Source: Alphaproteobacteria bacterium (lineage in GTDB: Bacteria > Pseudomonadota > Alphaproteobacteria > SMXQ01). From it: a stretch of 64,000 nt of DNA. Shown piece after piece: positions 9,133 through 16,405 of this stretch. The stretch lies in NCBI GenBank assembly GCA_009380075.1, contig WHSO01000001.1:44266-108265 (forward strand), written 5' to 3'. The number at the start of each line of letters is the position of its first letter. Position 1 is the first letter of the stretch. Made by a program: the position numbers and the translations under genes. Below the pieces are notes generated by a model, which was given only the letters and a program-made list of their open reading frames with translations, was not told where the DNA came from and did not search any database.

Positions 9133-10140
9133 TCAGGATTCCTTTCTCTCGTCCTTTTCCACCAGGTTTTCGAAGGGCGAAGGTGCACCCTCGTGCCGTG
9201 CCGCGAGCAATCGCGCCAGCGAGACCGGATTGAGCGGTACGAGCCCGTCAGCGCCCCCGGGATGGATGCTTGAAAGGGTGAACGGGAGCCGAGCCGCCAT
9301 GGCGGCCGCAAGCAGCCCGCCGTAGCGGGTGCTCGAATCGAGCCGGCTTGCAAAGAGGCCGGTAGCGCCGCGCGCGGCGAAGGTATTGGCCTGTTCGGCC
9401 GCGTCGAACGCGTCACTGCCGGCAGGAACGGACAAGAGAACATTGGCGTGAAGGTCTTTGAGCCATGCGCCGAGGCCGGCGCATTCTCCCTCATCCAGCG
9501 GATTCACTCCCGCCGTGTCGACGATCACGATTTCTCCTGATCGAGGCACCGACAACCGGGCCAGGGACAGATGGTCCGTCGCGTCCTCGACGAACACGGA
9601 AATATCCGTCGCCAACGCGTGAAGACGCGCTGTGGCACCGGGTCGTGCCGTATCGGCGGTCACTAGGCGGACGGGTTTTCCCGCGCGCTTCGCGGCGGCC
9701 GCAATCTTGGCGCAGGCCACCGACTTGCCGCTGCCAGGCGATCCAACCAAGACAATGGGACCCGACGGGGAGTTGAAGTCGATGGCCCGGAATGCGACCT
9801 GCATGTCGAGGGCCCCGGCGAGCAACGCGACCGGGTCGGCCAGGTCGTGATTCGAGGCACTGAGGCCGCCGGCGGCTGCCATGAGAGGATCGGCGACCTC
9901 TCGTGGAGTGCGGTGAAACTGAAGGATTGCATCAACGTCGGCAACGGAATCGCTGGCCGTGTCGCCCATCCCGTCCAGCCTTCCATCGAGGGGTGCATGC
10001 TCTACCGCCGCCATGACAGTGACGCTCCCGTCAGGATTGCCGTTTCGCGTGGAGACAATGATCGCGTCCTGCCCCATGGCTTCGCGAACGCGGGCCATGG
10101 CGAGGGACATGGAGGCTGCCGAGAACGCCTTGAGGTGCAT
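9133..10140 (-). CDS. flhF: Flagellar SRP-like GTPase FlhF
   Basis: FlhF is an SRP-type GTPase that sets the position or number of flagella. The N-terminus LKAFSAASMSLAMARVREAMG followed by DAIIVSTR is the FlhF B-domain signature. The G domain carries P-loop GSPGSGKSVACAK (about residue 133) and DTAG, with TADTARPGA between. The usual TKLD motif is replaced by SRLD. At 335 aa it is close to a short FlhF. The start ATG has GAGG about ten bases upstream. It is convergent with fliJ and downstream of sciP on the same strand. Confidence 0.82.
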   Translation of the reverse strand: MHLKAFSAASMSLAMARVREAMGQDAIIVSTRNGNPDGSVTVMAAVEHAPLDGRLDGMGDTASDSVADVDAILQFHRTPREVADPLMAAAGGLSASNHDLADPVALLAGALDMQVAFRAIDFNSPSGPIVLVGSPGSGKSVACAKIAAAAKRAGKPVRLVTADTARPGATARLHALATDISVFVEDATDHLSLARLSVPRSGEIVIVDTAGVNPLDEGECAGLGAWLKDLHANVLLSVPAGSDAFDAAEQANTFAARGATGLFASRLDSSTRYGGLLAAAMAARLPFTLSSIHPGGADGLVPLNPVSLARLLAARHEGAPSPFENLVEKDERKES

Positions 10141-10339
10141 CTTGCGATCGGGCCTCTTTCTACGACGAATGGAGCAAGTCGTCTAAAAGTGCCCGTGACC
10201 GACATTCGCGACGCCTTGAAGCCGGCTCGGGGCAAAGAAATCGGTGCAAGGTGCCTTCTCCGCGGATCAGACCCCGGCACACGACTTTTTCGTCCCTTTC
10301 CCGCGCGGCGACGCGTGCGTCAGCTCGGCCGGAGTTGCG

Positions 10340-10633
10340 TTACTCCGCGGAGTGGTTGTGCACGCGGTAGTCCTGGATCCGGGTCGCGCGCAAGCCGCGG
10401 ACCCCGTGATTGTCTATAAGCCTTTGCCAGGACAGGAATTCCTCGATGGAAAGGGTATAGCGCTCGCAGGCTTCCTCAAGGCTGATCAGCCCCGAACGTA
10501 CGCCTGCAACGACCTCGGCTTTGCGGCGGATAACCCACCGCTTCGTGCCGGGGGGCGGAAGATCGTCGATACTCATGGGTTCACCATGGGAGGTATCCGC
10601 ACGCCCAGACATCCGACCCTGCATTCGTGGCAT
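10340..10633 (-). CDS. sciP: CtrA inhibitory protein SciP (DUF1153)
   Basis: SciP is a small helix-turn-helix protein that binds CtrA, or sites near it, and blocks CtrA-activated transcription in Caulobacter. The core of this 97-aa protein reads LPPPGTKRWVIRRKAEVVA, SLEEACERYTLSIEEFLSW and LRATRIQDYR, the unmistakable DUF1153/SciP pattern. I chose the ATG at 10633 because GGAG lies nine bases before it; an internal ATG at 10576, right before the conserved core, lacks a ribosome site. It lies about 200 bases upstream of flhF on the same strand and may share its transcript. Confidence 0.92.
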   Translation of the reverse strand: MPRMQGRMSGRADTSHGEPMSIDDLPPPGTKRWVIRRKAEVVAGVRSGLISLEEACERYTLSIEEFLSWQRLIDNHGVRGLRATRIQDYRVHNHSAE

Positions 10634-11140
10634 CTACGCTTACTCCGTTCGTTACGGTTATTGTGATCCCTGTTGAATGCCGCCTCCCCCGTCCGGAGGT
10701 GCTCGCCCGAGATCGACACAAAGCCCTCTCCCGTCGATTAAAATTAGCGCCCAAGCTTTTAAAAAAGCGCTAAGGGAAAGGGTTAATTTTCCGTCGGGAA
10801 TCCGGCGCGCGGGACACACGGAAACCCGCATTTTTCTGGTCCCCGACCGGGGCCGCATTAATGGTTGTTTCGCGCGTCTGAATCGAATGCGACCGGTTCG
10901 ATGGGACCGTGCCGCCTGACGGGAGTGGTGCGACCCTATCGGCGTCCTGGTCGGGACACTGTCTGTGCCCGGGGGCCCGAGGTCGTCCCAGACGGGGTTG
11001 GCGCAGGAAGCCGTATGACAAAGAATTTGACAACTTGTTGTAAAATAAGGAAAAACGATCAAATCCTGCCGGGTTGCCACGGAACGGGCCCCCCCATATA
11101 CTGGCGCGCCTTTTTACCGATTTTTTGCAGGGTTCAGGAC
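10634..11140. other. Divergent intergenic region between sciP and dksA
   Basis: About 500 bases with no supported gene. An AT-rich patch at 10738-10792 contains an imperfect palindrome, TTAGCGC at 10744-10750 paired with GCGCTAA at 10767-10773, enclosing an A/T-rich centre. A second AT-rich patch at about 11015-11055 includes TTGACA and TAAAAT and probably holds the dksA promoter, but the spacing does not fit a standard sigma-70 site well. Confidence 0.6.
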
Positions 11141-11557
11141 ATGGCAGTGAAGCTTCCGCGCAATTACCGTCCCACCGAAAAAGAGCCCTTCATGAACGAG
11201 AGGCAGAAGGAGTATTTCCGCAGAAAGCTGCTTGCCTGGCGTGAGGAGCTTCTTACGGAGACTTCCGAAACACTCCAACATTTGCAGGAAGGTGGCCTGC
11301 GTGAACCGGATATTGCCGACCGTGCATCCCTCGAGACGGACCGTTCGCTTGAGCTCCGCACGCGCGATCGTGCCCGAAAGCTGATTGCGAAGATCGATGA
11401 CGCGCTCAAACGCATCGAGGACGGAAGCTACGGCTACTGTGAGGAGACCGACGAGCCGATCGGCATCAAACGGCTCGAGGCGCGTCCGATCGCGACCCTG
11501 TCGATCGAGGCGCAGGAGCGCCATGAACGGCTGGAGCGCACGCGGCGCGACGATTAG
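11141..11557 (+). CDS. dksA: RNA polymerase-binding transcription factor DksA (zinc-poor alpha type)
   Basis: DksA binds the RNA polymerase secondary channel and, with ppGpp, adjusts transcription of ribosomal and amino-acid genes. This 138-aa protein has the basic N-terminus NYRPTEKEPFMN, the coiled coil with its acidic tip (REPDIADRASLETDRS) and the zinc-finger region RLEARPIATLS. Only one of the four finger cysteines of E. coli DksA remains (YGYCEETDEP, then SIEA), as in many alphaproteobacterial members. The ATG at 11141 gives the family length; a longer in-frame extension upstream is non-coding in character. Confidence 0.95.
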   Translation: MAVKLPRNYRPTEKEPFMNERQKEYFRRKLLAWREELLTETSETLQHLQEGGLREPDIADRASLETDRSLELRTRDRARKLIAKIDDALKRIEDGSYGYCEETDEPIGIKRLEARPIATLSIEAQERHERLERTRRDD

Positions 11558-11790
11558 GGCGCGCACAGCGGGCGATCGCGCCGGGATCGGACGACCAGGC
11601 CGCCGCGCGGTCCTGTGGTCGCCGCGGGGCGCATTGGTGGTGCCAAGGCGTTCAACCCTTCCGTTCCCGGCGCGCAGGCCGGTCCGCCGCGCCGCGGCGT
11701 CCGGCGATTGAAGTTGGCGCGGCGCTTTCCCTTTGGCATCCTAGCGGGGACCGCTCACGCACGAACCGCGCCCAAGCGCCAGGTCTCTCC

Positions 11791-14355
11791 ATGACCGAAT
11801 GCCCCCCGTCCCATCAAATAGAGACACATCGCGGGTGGTTGCCGGCGGGGAGTCCGTGGCGGAGCAAAATGCTCTGGTTCCTGGTTGTGCTCGCGGCGGC
11901 TATGGGAGCTCTGGCCCTGCTGCTGCTGAGCGGTCCGCAAGGGCCCCTGCCGTGGTTCGGTATGCTGTCCGGGCTGCCGTTTCACGCCGATGTGGACGCC
12001 ACGCGGCAAAAGCTGGTGGGTGCGGTCGCGTCTGGGATCTTCCTTCTGCTGCTGGGCAGCGCGTATTCCCTCCATCGCACGTTGCGCAACATGCATTTCC
12101 TGTGGGGGGCCTTCGAATCGGATTCCTGCGGCAGGGCCGTCATGGCGCCGGACGGGACTCTGGTGCACAGGAACGCCGCGTTTTCCCGCCTGATTCTGGG
12201 CGAGCCCGAGCGCCGTTTCGCCAAGCTCACGACATCCTCGCCGCCCGCCGAAGGCGCCGGAGGGCTCGGGCTTCTGCGCGAAATCGCGCGTGCTGGCGGT
12301 GACGGCCATGCTCAAATCTGCCTGTCCGGCCCGTCGGGTGTGCCGCAATGGCTGAAGGTTTCGGGCTTCGCCCTCGGCTATCCCCACGGCCACGTGCTGT
12401 GGAGCGTGGAGGACATCACCGAGCAGCGGCGGGTGCAACAGACGCTGGCGGAAGAGCGCACCATGCTCGTCGACTTCCTCGAAAATGCGTCGATCGGCTT
12501 CTTCTCCGCCGATTCGTCGGGTGCATTCGAATACGTCAACGGAACACTGGCAACCTGGCTCGGCGTGTCCCGGGAGGAAATACTCCTTTCGCAATACCGG
12601 CTCGCCGATTTCGTTGCCGGGAGAGGCGCGGATCCGCAAAAACCCTGGAGTCCCTTTTTCCCGGGGTTCGAAGGCGCTCATGGCGAGGTGACCCTTCGGC
12701 GCGCCGACGGCAGTGAGTTCCAGGCAGCGATTGCCTTGGCCCTGACCGGGAATCCGGACGGCGGCACGTTACAGGCGCGATCCATCGTCCGGGACCTGAC
12801 CACGGAACGCGACCTGCGCGAGACCCTTCATGCGTCCGAGCAACGCTTCCGGCAGCTGTTCGAGGAAGGTCCCACCGGTATTGCCATTGTCGACCTCAAG
12901 GGCGCCGTCATCGACGGGAACCGGGCCTTCCGCGACATGTGCGGCCGTGGACGGAACATCGTGGGCCGTTCGGTGACGGATCTCATTGCTCCCGAAAATC
13001 GCGAGGTCCTGACTCTCCTGCTTGCCGAATCGGCCGAAGGCAAGGTGCGGCAGAACCCGCTCGAGGTTCGTTTCGCGGACAACGCCGAATCCTCTGCGTC
13101 GTTGTCGATCACCCGGCTTGAGGGTGCGGACGGCGGCCTGTCGGGCCATATTCTCCACCTGTTCGATACGACCCAGCACCGGCGCCTGGAAGCCCAGTTC
13201 ACCCAGTCCCAGAAAATGCAGGCGGTCGGGCAATTGGCGGGCGGCATCGCCCACGATTTCAACAACCTGCTGACCGTCATGATCGGCTTCTGCGACCTGA
13301 TCCTGCAGCGTTACCGCCCGGGCGAACAGACCTTCGCCGATATCATGCAGATCAAGCAAAATGCCAATCGCGCCGCCAATCTCGTCCGCCAGCTGCTGGC
13401 GTTTTCACGCCAGCAGACGTTGCAGCCCAAGGTCCTCAACATCACCGATATTCTCGCGGAATTGTCCAACCTGCTGCGCCGGTTGATCGGCGTGAACATA
13501 AAGCTCGACGTCATTCACAGCCGCGATCTTGGGCTCGTACGGGTGGATCAGGTCCAACTGGAGCAGGTCATCATCAACCTTGTCGTCAATGCGCGCGATG
13601 CGATGAAGGAACGGGGGGGCACGCTTTCCATCCGCACCTCGAACGTCCACGTTGAAACCCCGGTGCGGCGGGGCACCGACGTGATGCCGCCCGGCGACTA
13701 CGTCAAGGTCGAGATCGCGGATACCGGCACCGGCATCGCTCCGGAGCATCTCGAGCATATCTTCGAGCCTTTCTTCCCCACCAAGGAGGTGGGGGCGGGG
13801 ACCGGCCTCGGCCTGTCCACGGTCTATGGCATCGTCACCCAGACAGGAGGTTTCGTGCAGGTCGATTCGGTGGTCGGCCGGGGCGCGACCTTCTCGATCT
13901 TCCTGCCGCGGCACGACGATGAAACCGCCACAAGGGAAGCCCCGAAGAGGGCCACCCGCGTACCGCGTCCGGTACAGGACCTGTCGGGGGTCGGCACGGT
14001 GTTGCTGGTGGAAGACGAGGATCCGGTTCGCCTTTTCGGTTCCCGGGCGTTGCGCAACAAGGGCTACAAGGTACTGGAAGCGAAGAACGGCGATGCCGCG
14101 CTCGCCGTTATCAACGACTCGCCCGAGAAGATAGACCTCGTCATTTCGGATGTGGTCATGCCCCACCATGACGGTCCGACGTTGATCCGTGCCGTGCGCG
14201 AGCGCTACCCCCACATGAAGGTCATATTCATTTCCGGCTATGCCGAGGACCAGTTTCGCGAATCGCTCGAGCGCGAGCCGGGAATTCACTTCCTCGCCAA
14301 GCCGTTCTCGCTCGACCAGCTGGCGGGGAAGGTGAAGGAAGTGATGAAGGAGTAG
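11791..14355 (+). CDS. cckA: Hybrid sensor histidine kinase CckA
   Basis: CckA is the bifunctional membrane kinase/phosphatase at the top of the CtrA pathway. The 854-aa protein begins with two membrane helices (about residues 28-48 and 72-92), followed by three PAS-like regions (about 100-205, 220-345 and 350-465). HisKA has [15 protein letters not shown] with H488; the following segment [20 protein letters not shown] is nearly invariant in CckA. The HATPase domain ends near residue 710. A C-terminal receiver domain has D787 in LVISDVVMP and a LAKPF lysine. Its partners chpT, ctrA and sciP lie within 7.5 kb upstream. A hairpin follows the stop codon, then the IS1595 element. Confidence 0.96.
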   Translation: MTECPPSHQIETHRGWLPAGSPWRSKMLWFLVVLAAAMGALALLLLSGPQGPLPWFGMLSGLPFHADVDATRQKLVGAVASGIFLLLLGSAYSLHRTLRNMHFLWGAFESDSCGRAVMAPDGTLVHRNAAFSRLILGEPERRFAKLTTSSPPAEGAGGLGLLREIARAGGDGHAQICLSGPSGVPQWLKVSGFALGYPHGHVLWSVEDITEQRRVQQTLAEERTMLVDFLENASIGFFSADSSGAFEYVNGTLATWLGVSREEILLSQYRLADFVAGRGADPQKPWSPFFPGFEGAHGEVTLRRADGSEFQAAIALALTGNPDGGTLQARSIVRDLTTERDLRETLHASEQRFRQLFEEGPTGIAIVDLKGAVIDGNRAFRDMCGRGRNIVGRSVTDLIAPENREVLTLLLAESAEGKVRQNPLEVRFADNAESSASLSITRLEGADGGLSGHILHLFDTTQHRRLEAQFTQSQKMQAVGQLAGGIAHDFNNLLTVMIGFCDLILQRYRPGEQTFADIMQIKQNANRAANLVRQLLAFSRQQTLQPKVLNITDILAELSNLLRRLIGVNIKLDVIHSRDLGLVRVDQVQLEQVIINLVVNARDAMKERGGTLSIRTSNVHVETPVRRGTDVMPPGDYVKVEIADTGTGIAPEHLEHIFEPFFPTKEVGAGTGLGLSTVYGIVTQTGGFVQVDSVVGRGATFSIFLPRHDDETATREAPKRATRVPRPVQDLSGVGTVLLVEDEDPVRLFGSRALRNKGYKVLEAKNGDAALAVINDSPEKIDLVISDVVMPHHDGPTLIRAVRERYPHMKVIFISGYAEDQFRESLEREPGIHFLAKPFSLDQLAGKVKEVMKE

Positions 14356-14392
14356 CCGCACCCGGCATCGGGGAGAGAGAGGCCGGGTGCGG
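14356..14392 (+). terminator. Hairpin after cckA
   Basis: An 11-bp perfect stem (14356-14366 with 14382-14392) and a 15-base loop start directly after the cckA stop codon. No T-run follows, so it may be a Rho-dependent end or an RNA-stabilising hairpin rather than a classic terminator. Confidence 0.5.
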
Positions 14393-14399
14393 AATGAGA

Positions 14400-14407
14400 A
14401 CGAAAAA
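14400..14407. repeat. Left 8-bp target-site duplication ACGAAAAA
   Basis: ACGAAAAA directly precedes the left end of the IS1595 element and is repeated exactly at 16283-16290 after the right end. Eight bases is the duplication size known for this family. Confidence 0.92.
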
Positions 14408-14437
14408 GGCACTATTATACTTGACGTACCCAGCCCC
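14408..14437 (+). repeat. Left terminal inverted repeat of the IS1595 element
   Basis: It starts GGCACTATTATACTTGACG and matches the reverse complement of 16253-16282 at 22 of 30 positions. Mismatches are concentrated in the outermost five bases and at two internal points. Confidence 0.88.
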
Positions 14438-14470
14438 AACTGGTAGGTTGTTCTCATAAGGAGAACAGCC

Positions 14471-15394
14471 ATGTCGATACTCAACGCGCCCCACTTTCAC
14501 GACGAAGAAGCCGCCTACAAATGGGTAGAAGCGCGGGTCTGGCCGGATGGCCGGGTTTGCCCCCATTGCGGCGTTGTAGACCAGAGCGCACCCCTGAAGG
14601 GCAAGAGCACCCGGATAGGCACCTACAAGTGCTACGCCTGCCGCAAGCCCTTCACCGTCAAGGTCGGGACCATCTTCGAGGCCAGCCACGTCAAGCTGCA
14701 TATCTGGCTGCAAGCCATTTTCCTGATCGTTTCGAGCAAGAAGGGCATCAGCGCCAACCAGCTTCACCGGACCTTGGGCGTCACCCTCAAAACCGCATGG
14801 TTCATGGGCCATCGTATCCGCGAGGCTATGGACAACAACACCGGCCCGCTGGGCGGGGAAGGGAAGATTGTTGAGGCCGACGAAACCTTCATCGGCAAGC
14901 CCGATAGCGTTTTCATCAACGGCAAGGGCTGGGTGGAGATGCGCGGCGTTGCTACCAAGCGCAAGGTCATCAGCCTTGTTGAACGTGGTGGCCAGGTGCG
15001 CTCCATCAAGGTTGACGATCTCACCGGTGAGACCATCCGCAAGGTTCTGTCCGAGAACGTGGCGAAGGAAAGCCGCCTCCATACCGACGAAGCCCAACAC
15101 TACAAGCGCCCCGGCAAGGCGTTCGCCAAGCACGAACGGGTAAACCACTCCGAAGAGGAATATGCCCGTGGCGATGTGACTACCAACACCGTTGAAGGCT
15201 TTTTCGGCATCTTCAAGCGCGGTATGCGGGGCATCTATCAGCATTGCGGCGAACAGCATTTGCAGCGCTACCTGTACGAGTTCGATTTCAGGTACAATAA
15301 CCGCATCGCCTTGGGCGTTGACGACGCTACCCGCGCGGACAATGTTCTCAAGGGCGTGGTCGGCAAGCGGCTCACCTATCAAACGACTCGTTGA
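14471..15394 (+). CDS. IS1595-family (ISXO2-like) transposase
   Basis: This is a 307-aa transposase for cut-and-paste or related movement of the element. An N-terminal zinc ribbon has CPHC (about residue 30) and CYAC (about residue 56). A helix-turn-helix region with ISANQLHRTLGVTLKTAWFM follows. The DDE-type catalytic core shows VEADETFIG, HTDEAQHY and NTVEGFFG, the last with the ISXO2 pattern, then RGIYQHCGEQHLQRY and FRYNNR. It appears full length and intact, so the element may still be active. AAGGAG lies ten bases before the ATG. The stop codon overlaps the start of the next ORF (TGATG). Confidence 0.95.
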   Translation: MSILNAPHFHDEEAAYKWVEARVWPDGRVCPHCGVVDQSAPLKGKSTRIGTYKCYACRKPFTVKVGTIFEASHVKLHIWLQAIFLIVSSKKGISANQLHRTLGVTLKTAWFMGHRIREAMDNNTGPLGGEGKIVEADETFIGKPDSVFINGKGWVEMRGVATKRKVISLVERGGQVRSIKVDDLTGETIRKVLSENVAKESRLHTDEAQHYKRPGKAFAKHERVNHSEEEYARGDVTTNTVEGFFGIFKRGMRGIYQHCGEQHLQRYLYEFDFRYNNRIALGVDDATRADNVLKGVVGKRLTYQTTR

Positions 15395-15567
15395 TGATGG
15401 CAAAGAGCAAAAAGCCAAAGACGCGGAAAAGAGACGAAAAAAGCCAGTCCGAAAGGTTCGTCGAAAAGGCAAAGGAACTTGGCGCAGACGAAAGCGGCGA
15501 GGCTTTCGAGCGCGCCTTCAAAAGAATCGTGCCCGAAAAGAAGGGAAACGATAAGTCACTGAAATAA
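15394..15567 (+). CDS. Small IS-associated protein, 57 aa, overlapping the transposase stop
   Basis: The ATG at 15394 shares its A with the transposase stop (TGATG), an arrangement that allows translational coupling. The 57-residue product is very basic at its start (MMAKSKKPKTRKRDEK) and then reads SERFVEKAKELGADESG and EAFERAFKRIV, an amphipathic helical pattern. I recall short ORFs of this style next to transposases of the IS1595 family, but no function is known to me. It overlaps the convergent passenger gene by 12 bases. It could be a transposition accessory or regulator; this is inference from position only. Confidence 0.7.
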   Translation: MMAKSKKPKTRKRDEKSQSERFVEKAKELGADESGEAFERAFKRIVPEKKGNDKSLK

Positions 15568-15587
15568 CATATCTAAACTTCCAGTGA
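15556..15587. terminator. Possible shared bidirectional terminator inside the IS1595 element
   Basis: An imperfect inverted repeat, TCACTGAAA at 15556-15564 with TTCCAGTGA at 15579-15587 (one mismatch), spans the overlapping ends of the small ORF and the convergent passenger gene. The loop is AT-rich. No long T-run is present. Confidence 0.35.
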
Positions 15588-16233
15588 TCGCAGTAGCTGG
15601 CACTATTCTTACGTCAATTTCCATTTCAACGTAGTTCCCCGGCTGCTCCAATTCGGCAGGAACGGGGGTAAGTAATTTTATCGACTCAATCGACAACTTG
15701 GTAACCGCGCTATCGTCGTCCAGAAGGCAGAACACCGGCGGCCAATCTTCTGGACTCTCGCTCTGGTTTTCATTCTCGGGAACGTCTTGCTCGTAGATCG
15801 GCACCTGCAGCGCGTCAAGCAAGGTTTTTAGACGGTTGTCTAAATCGCCGCCGACAAAGAGAATGCCTCCAGGCCCTATTTTCCGGTAAAGACGAATTTG
15901 CAGGTGACAGTGAAGTTCGTGTACGTGAGTGATTAAGGGGACAAAGTTGTATCCTTGAAGCGGATACCTCCAATAAAAATTCCTGATCCCCACAACTGGA
16001 CGTTTGACCTCAAAGTGTTGGCCGCGCCGCGCGGCCACTTGCAAGGTTTTCCATTCCGCAAAGTGTTCCTTAAGGCGTCGGTCCTCCGCCCAAAACGCCC
16101 GTAATTGGTCATGCAGTTCAAGGCGGATTTTTTGCTTATCGACAGGCCCCGCGTTCGACCGCAGGGGCCCCCTGTAGCGAAGTGTTAAATCCATAGGCTG
16201 GTCCCAATCAGTGGGGTGCGATGGCTCAGACAT
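15556..16233 (-). CDS. IS1595 passenger protein with RusA-like catalytic motif
   Basis: This 225-aa protein is encoded inside the IS1595 element on the strand opposite the transposase. It has no signal peptide or membrane helix. Residues 129-142 read GDLDNRLKTLLDAL: D130, D132, N133 and K136 have the same spacing as D70, D72 and K76 of the RusA Holliday-junction resolvase, and CLLDDDSAVTKL (D172-D174) sits where RusA has its further catalytic Asp. It is much longer than RusA (120 aa), with a distinct N-terminal half beginning LTLRYRGPLRSN. A nuclease role in branched-DNA processing is therefore inferred, not shown. The promoter is probably in the element's right end. Confidence 0.75.
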   Translation of the reverse strand: MSEPSHPTDWDQPMDLTLRYRGPLRSNAGPVDKQKIRLELHDQLRAFWAEDRRLKEHFAEWKTLQVAARRGQHFEVKRPVVGIRNFYWRYPLQGYNFVPLITHVHELHCHLQIRLYRKIGPGGILFVGGDLDNRLKTLLDALQVPIYEQDVPENENQSESPEDWPPVFCLLDDDSAVTKLSIESIKLLTPVPAELEQPGNYVEMEIDVRIVPATAITGSLDMLFQ

Positions 16234-16252
16234 AGCCTACACCCCCACATAT

Positions 16253-16282
16253 GGGCGTGGGTACGTGAAATATAATATGCGC
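16253..16282 (-). repeat. Right terminal inverted repeat of the IS1595 element
   Basis: The reverse complement begins GCGCATATTATATTTCACG and then matches the left end through GTACCCA. It is followed directly by the second copy of the target duplication. Confidence 0.88.
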
Positions 16283-16290
16283 ACGAAAAA
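16283..16290. repeat. Right 8-bp target-site duplication ACGAAAAA
   Basis: An exact copy of 14400-14407, lying between the right end of the element and the recA promoter. Confidence 0.92.
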
Positions 16291-16295
16291 AGAAC

Positions 16296-16323
16296 TTGTA
16301 TAAAAGAACAAAACATGTACAGT
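16296..16323 (+). promoter_or_regulatory. recA promoter with candidate LexA (SOS) box
   Basis: A candidate SOS box GAAC-N7-GTAC lies at 16306-16320; alphaproteobacterial LexA sites are GAAC-N7-GAAC (or GTTC-N7-GTTC), so one base departs from consensus. It overlaps the spacer of a possible sigma-70 promoter with TTGTAT at 16296-16301 and TACAGT at 16318-16323 (16-base spacer). The IS1595 element ends only 13 bases before this -35. Confidence 0.6.
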
Positions 16324-16405
16324 GCTTCTTTCGGAAGGGCTTTCATGCGGGGTCGGGCACCGGTTGCAACGGCTTACCCCCTGTGAAATAAGGAAGGAGG
16401 CCGCG

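Larger units (their letters stand above)
14408..16282 (+). mobile_element. IS1595-family (ISXO2-like) element with passenger gene, 1875 bp
   Basis: The element runs from left inverted repeat 14408-14437 to right inverted repeat 16253-16282. Read inward, the two 30-base ends agree at 22 positions, including TATTATA and a shared ACGTACCCA. An exact 8-bp target duplication flanks it. Inside are the transposase (14471-15394), a 57-aa overlapping ORF (15394-15567) and, on the opposite strand, a 225-aa RusA-like passenger (15556-16233). IS1595 is a family known to include members with passenger genes. The element lies between cckA and recA; removing it and one duplication copy restores a short cckA-recA spacer with the recA SOS promoter. 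Confidence 0.93.

Noticed and set aside
10658..11080. 140-codon frame on the minus strand in the sciP-dksA gap
   Set aside because: No recognisable domain, unusual composition, and it covers the likely dksA promoter.
15599..15607. Second copy of GGCACTATT, matching the start of the left IS1595 end
   Set aside because: It is in direct, not inverted, orientation, lies inside the passenger coding region, and has no adjoining duplication. The inverted end at 16253-16282 with the ACGAAAAA duplication is decisive.
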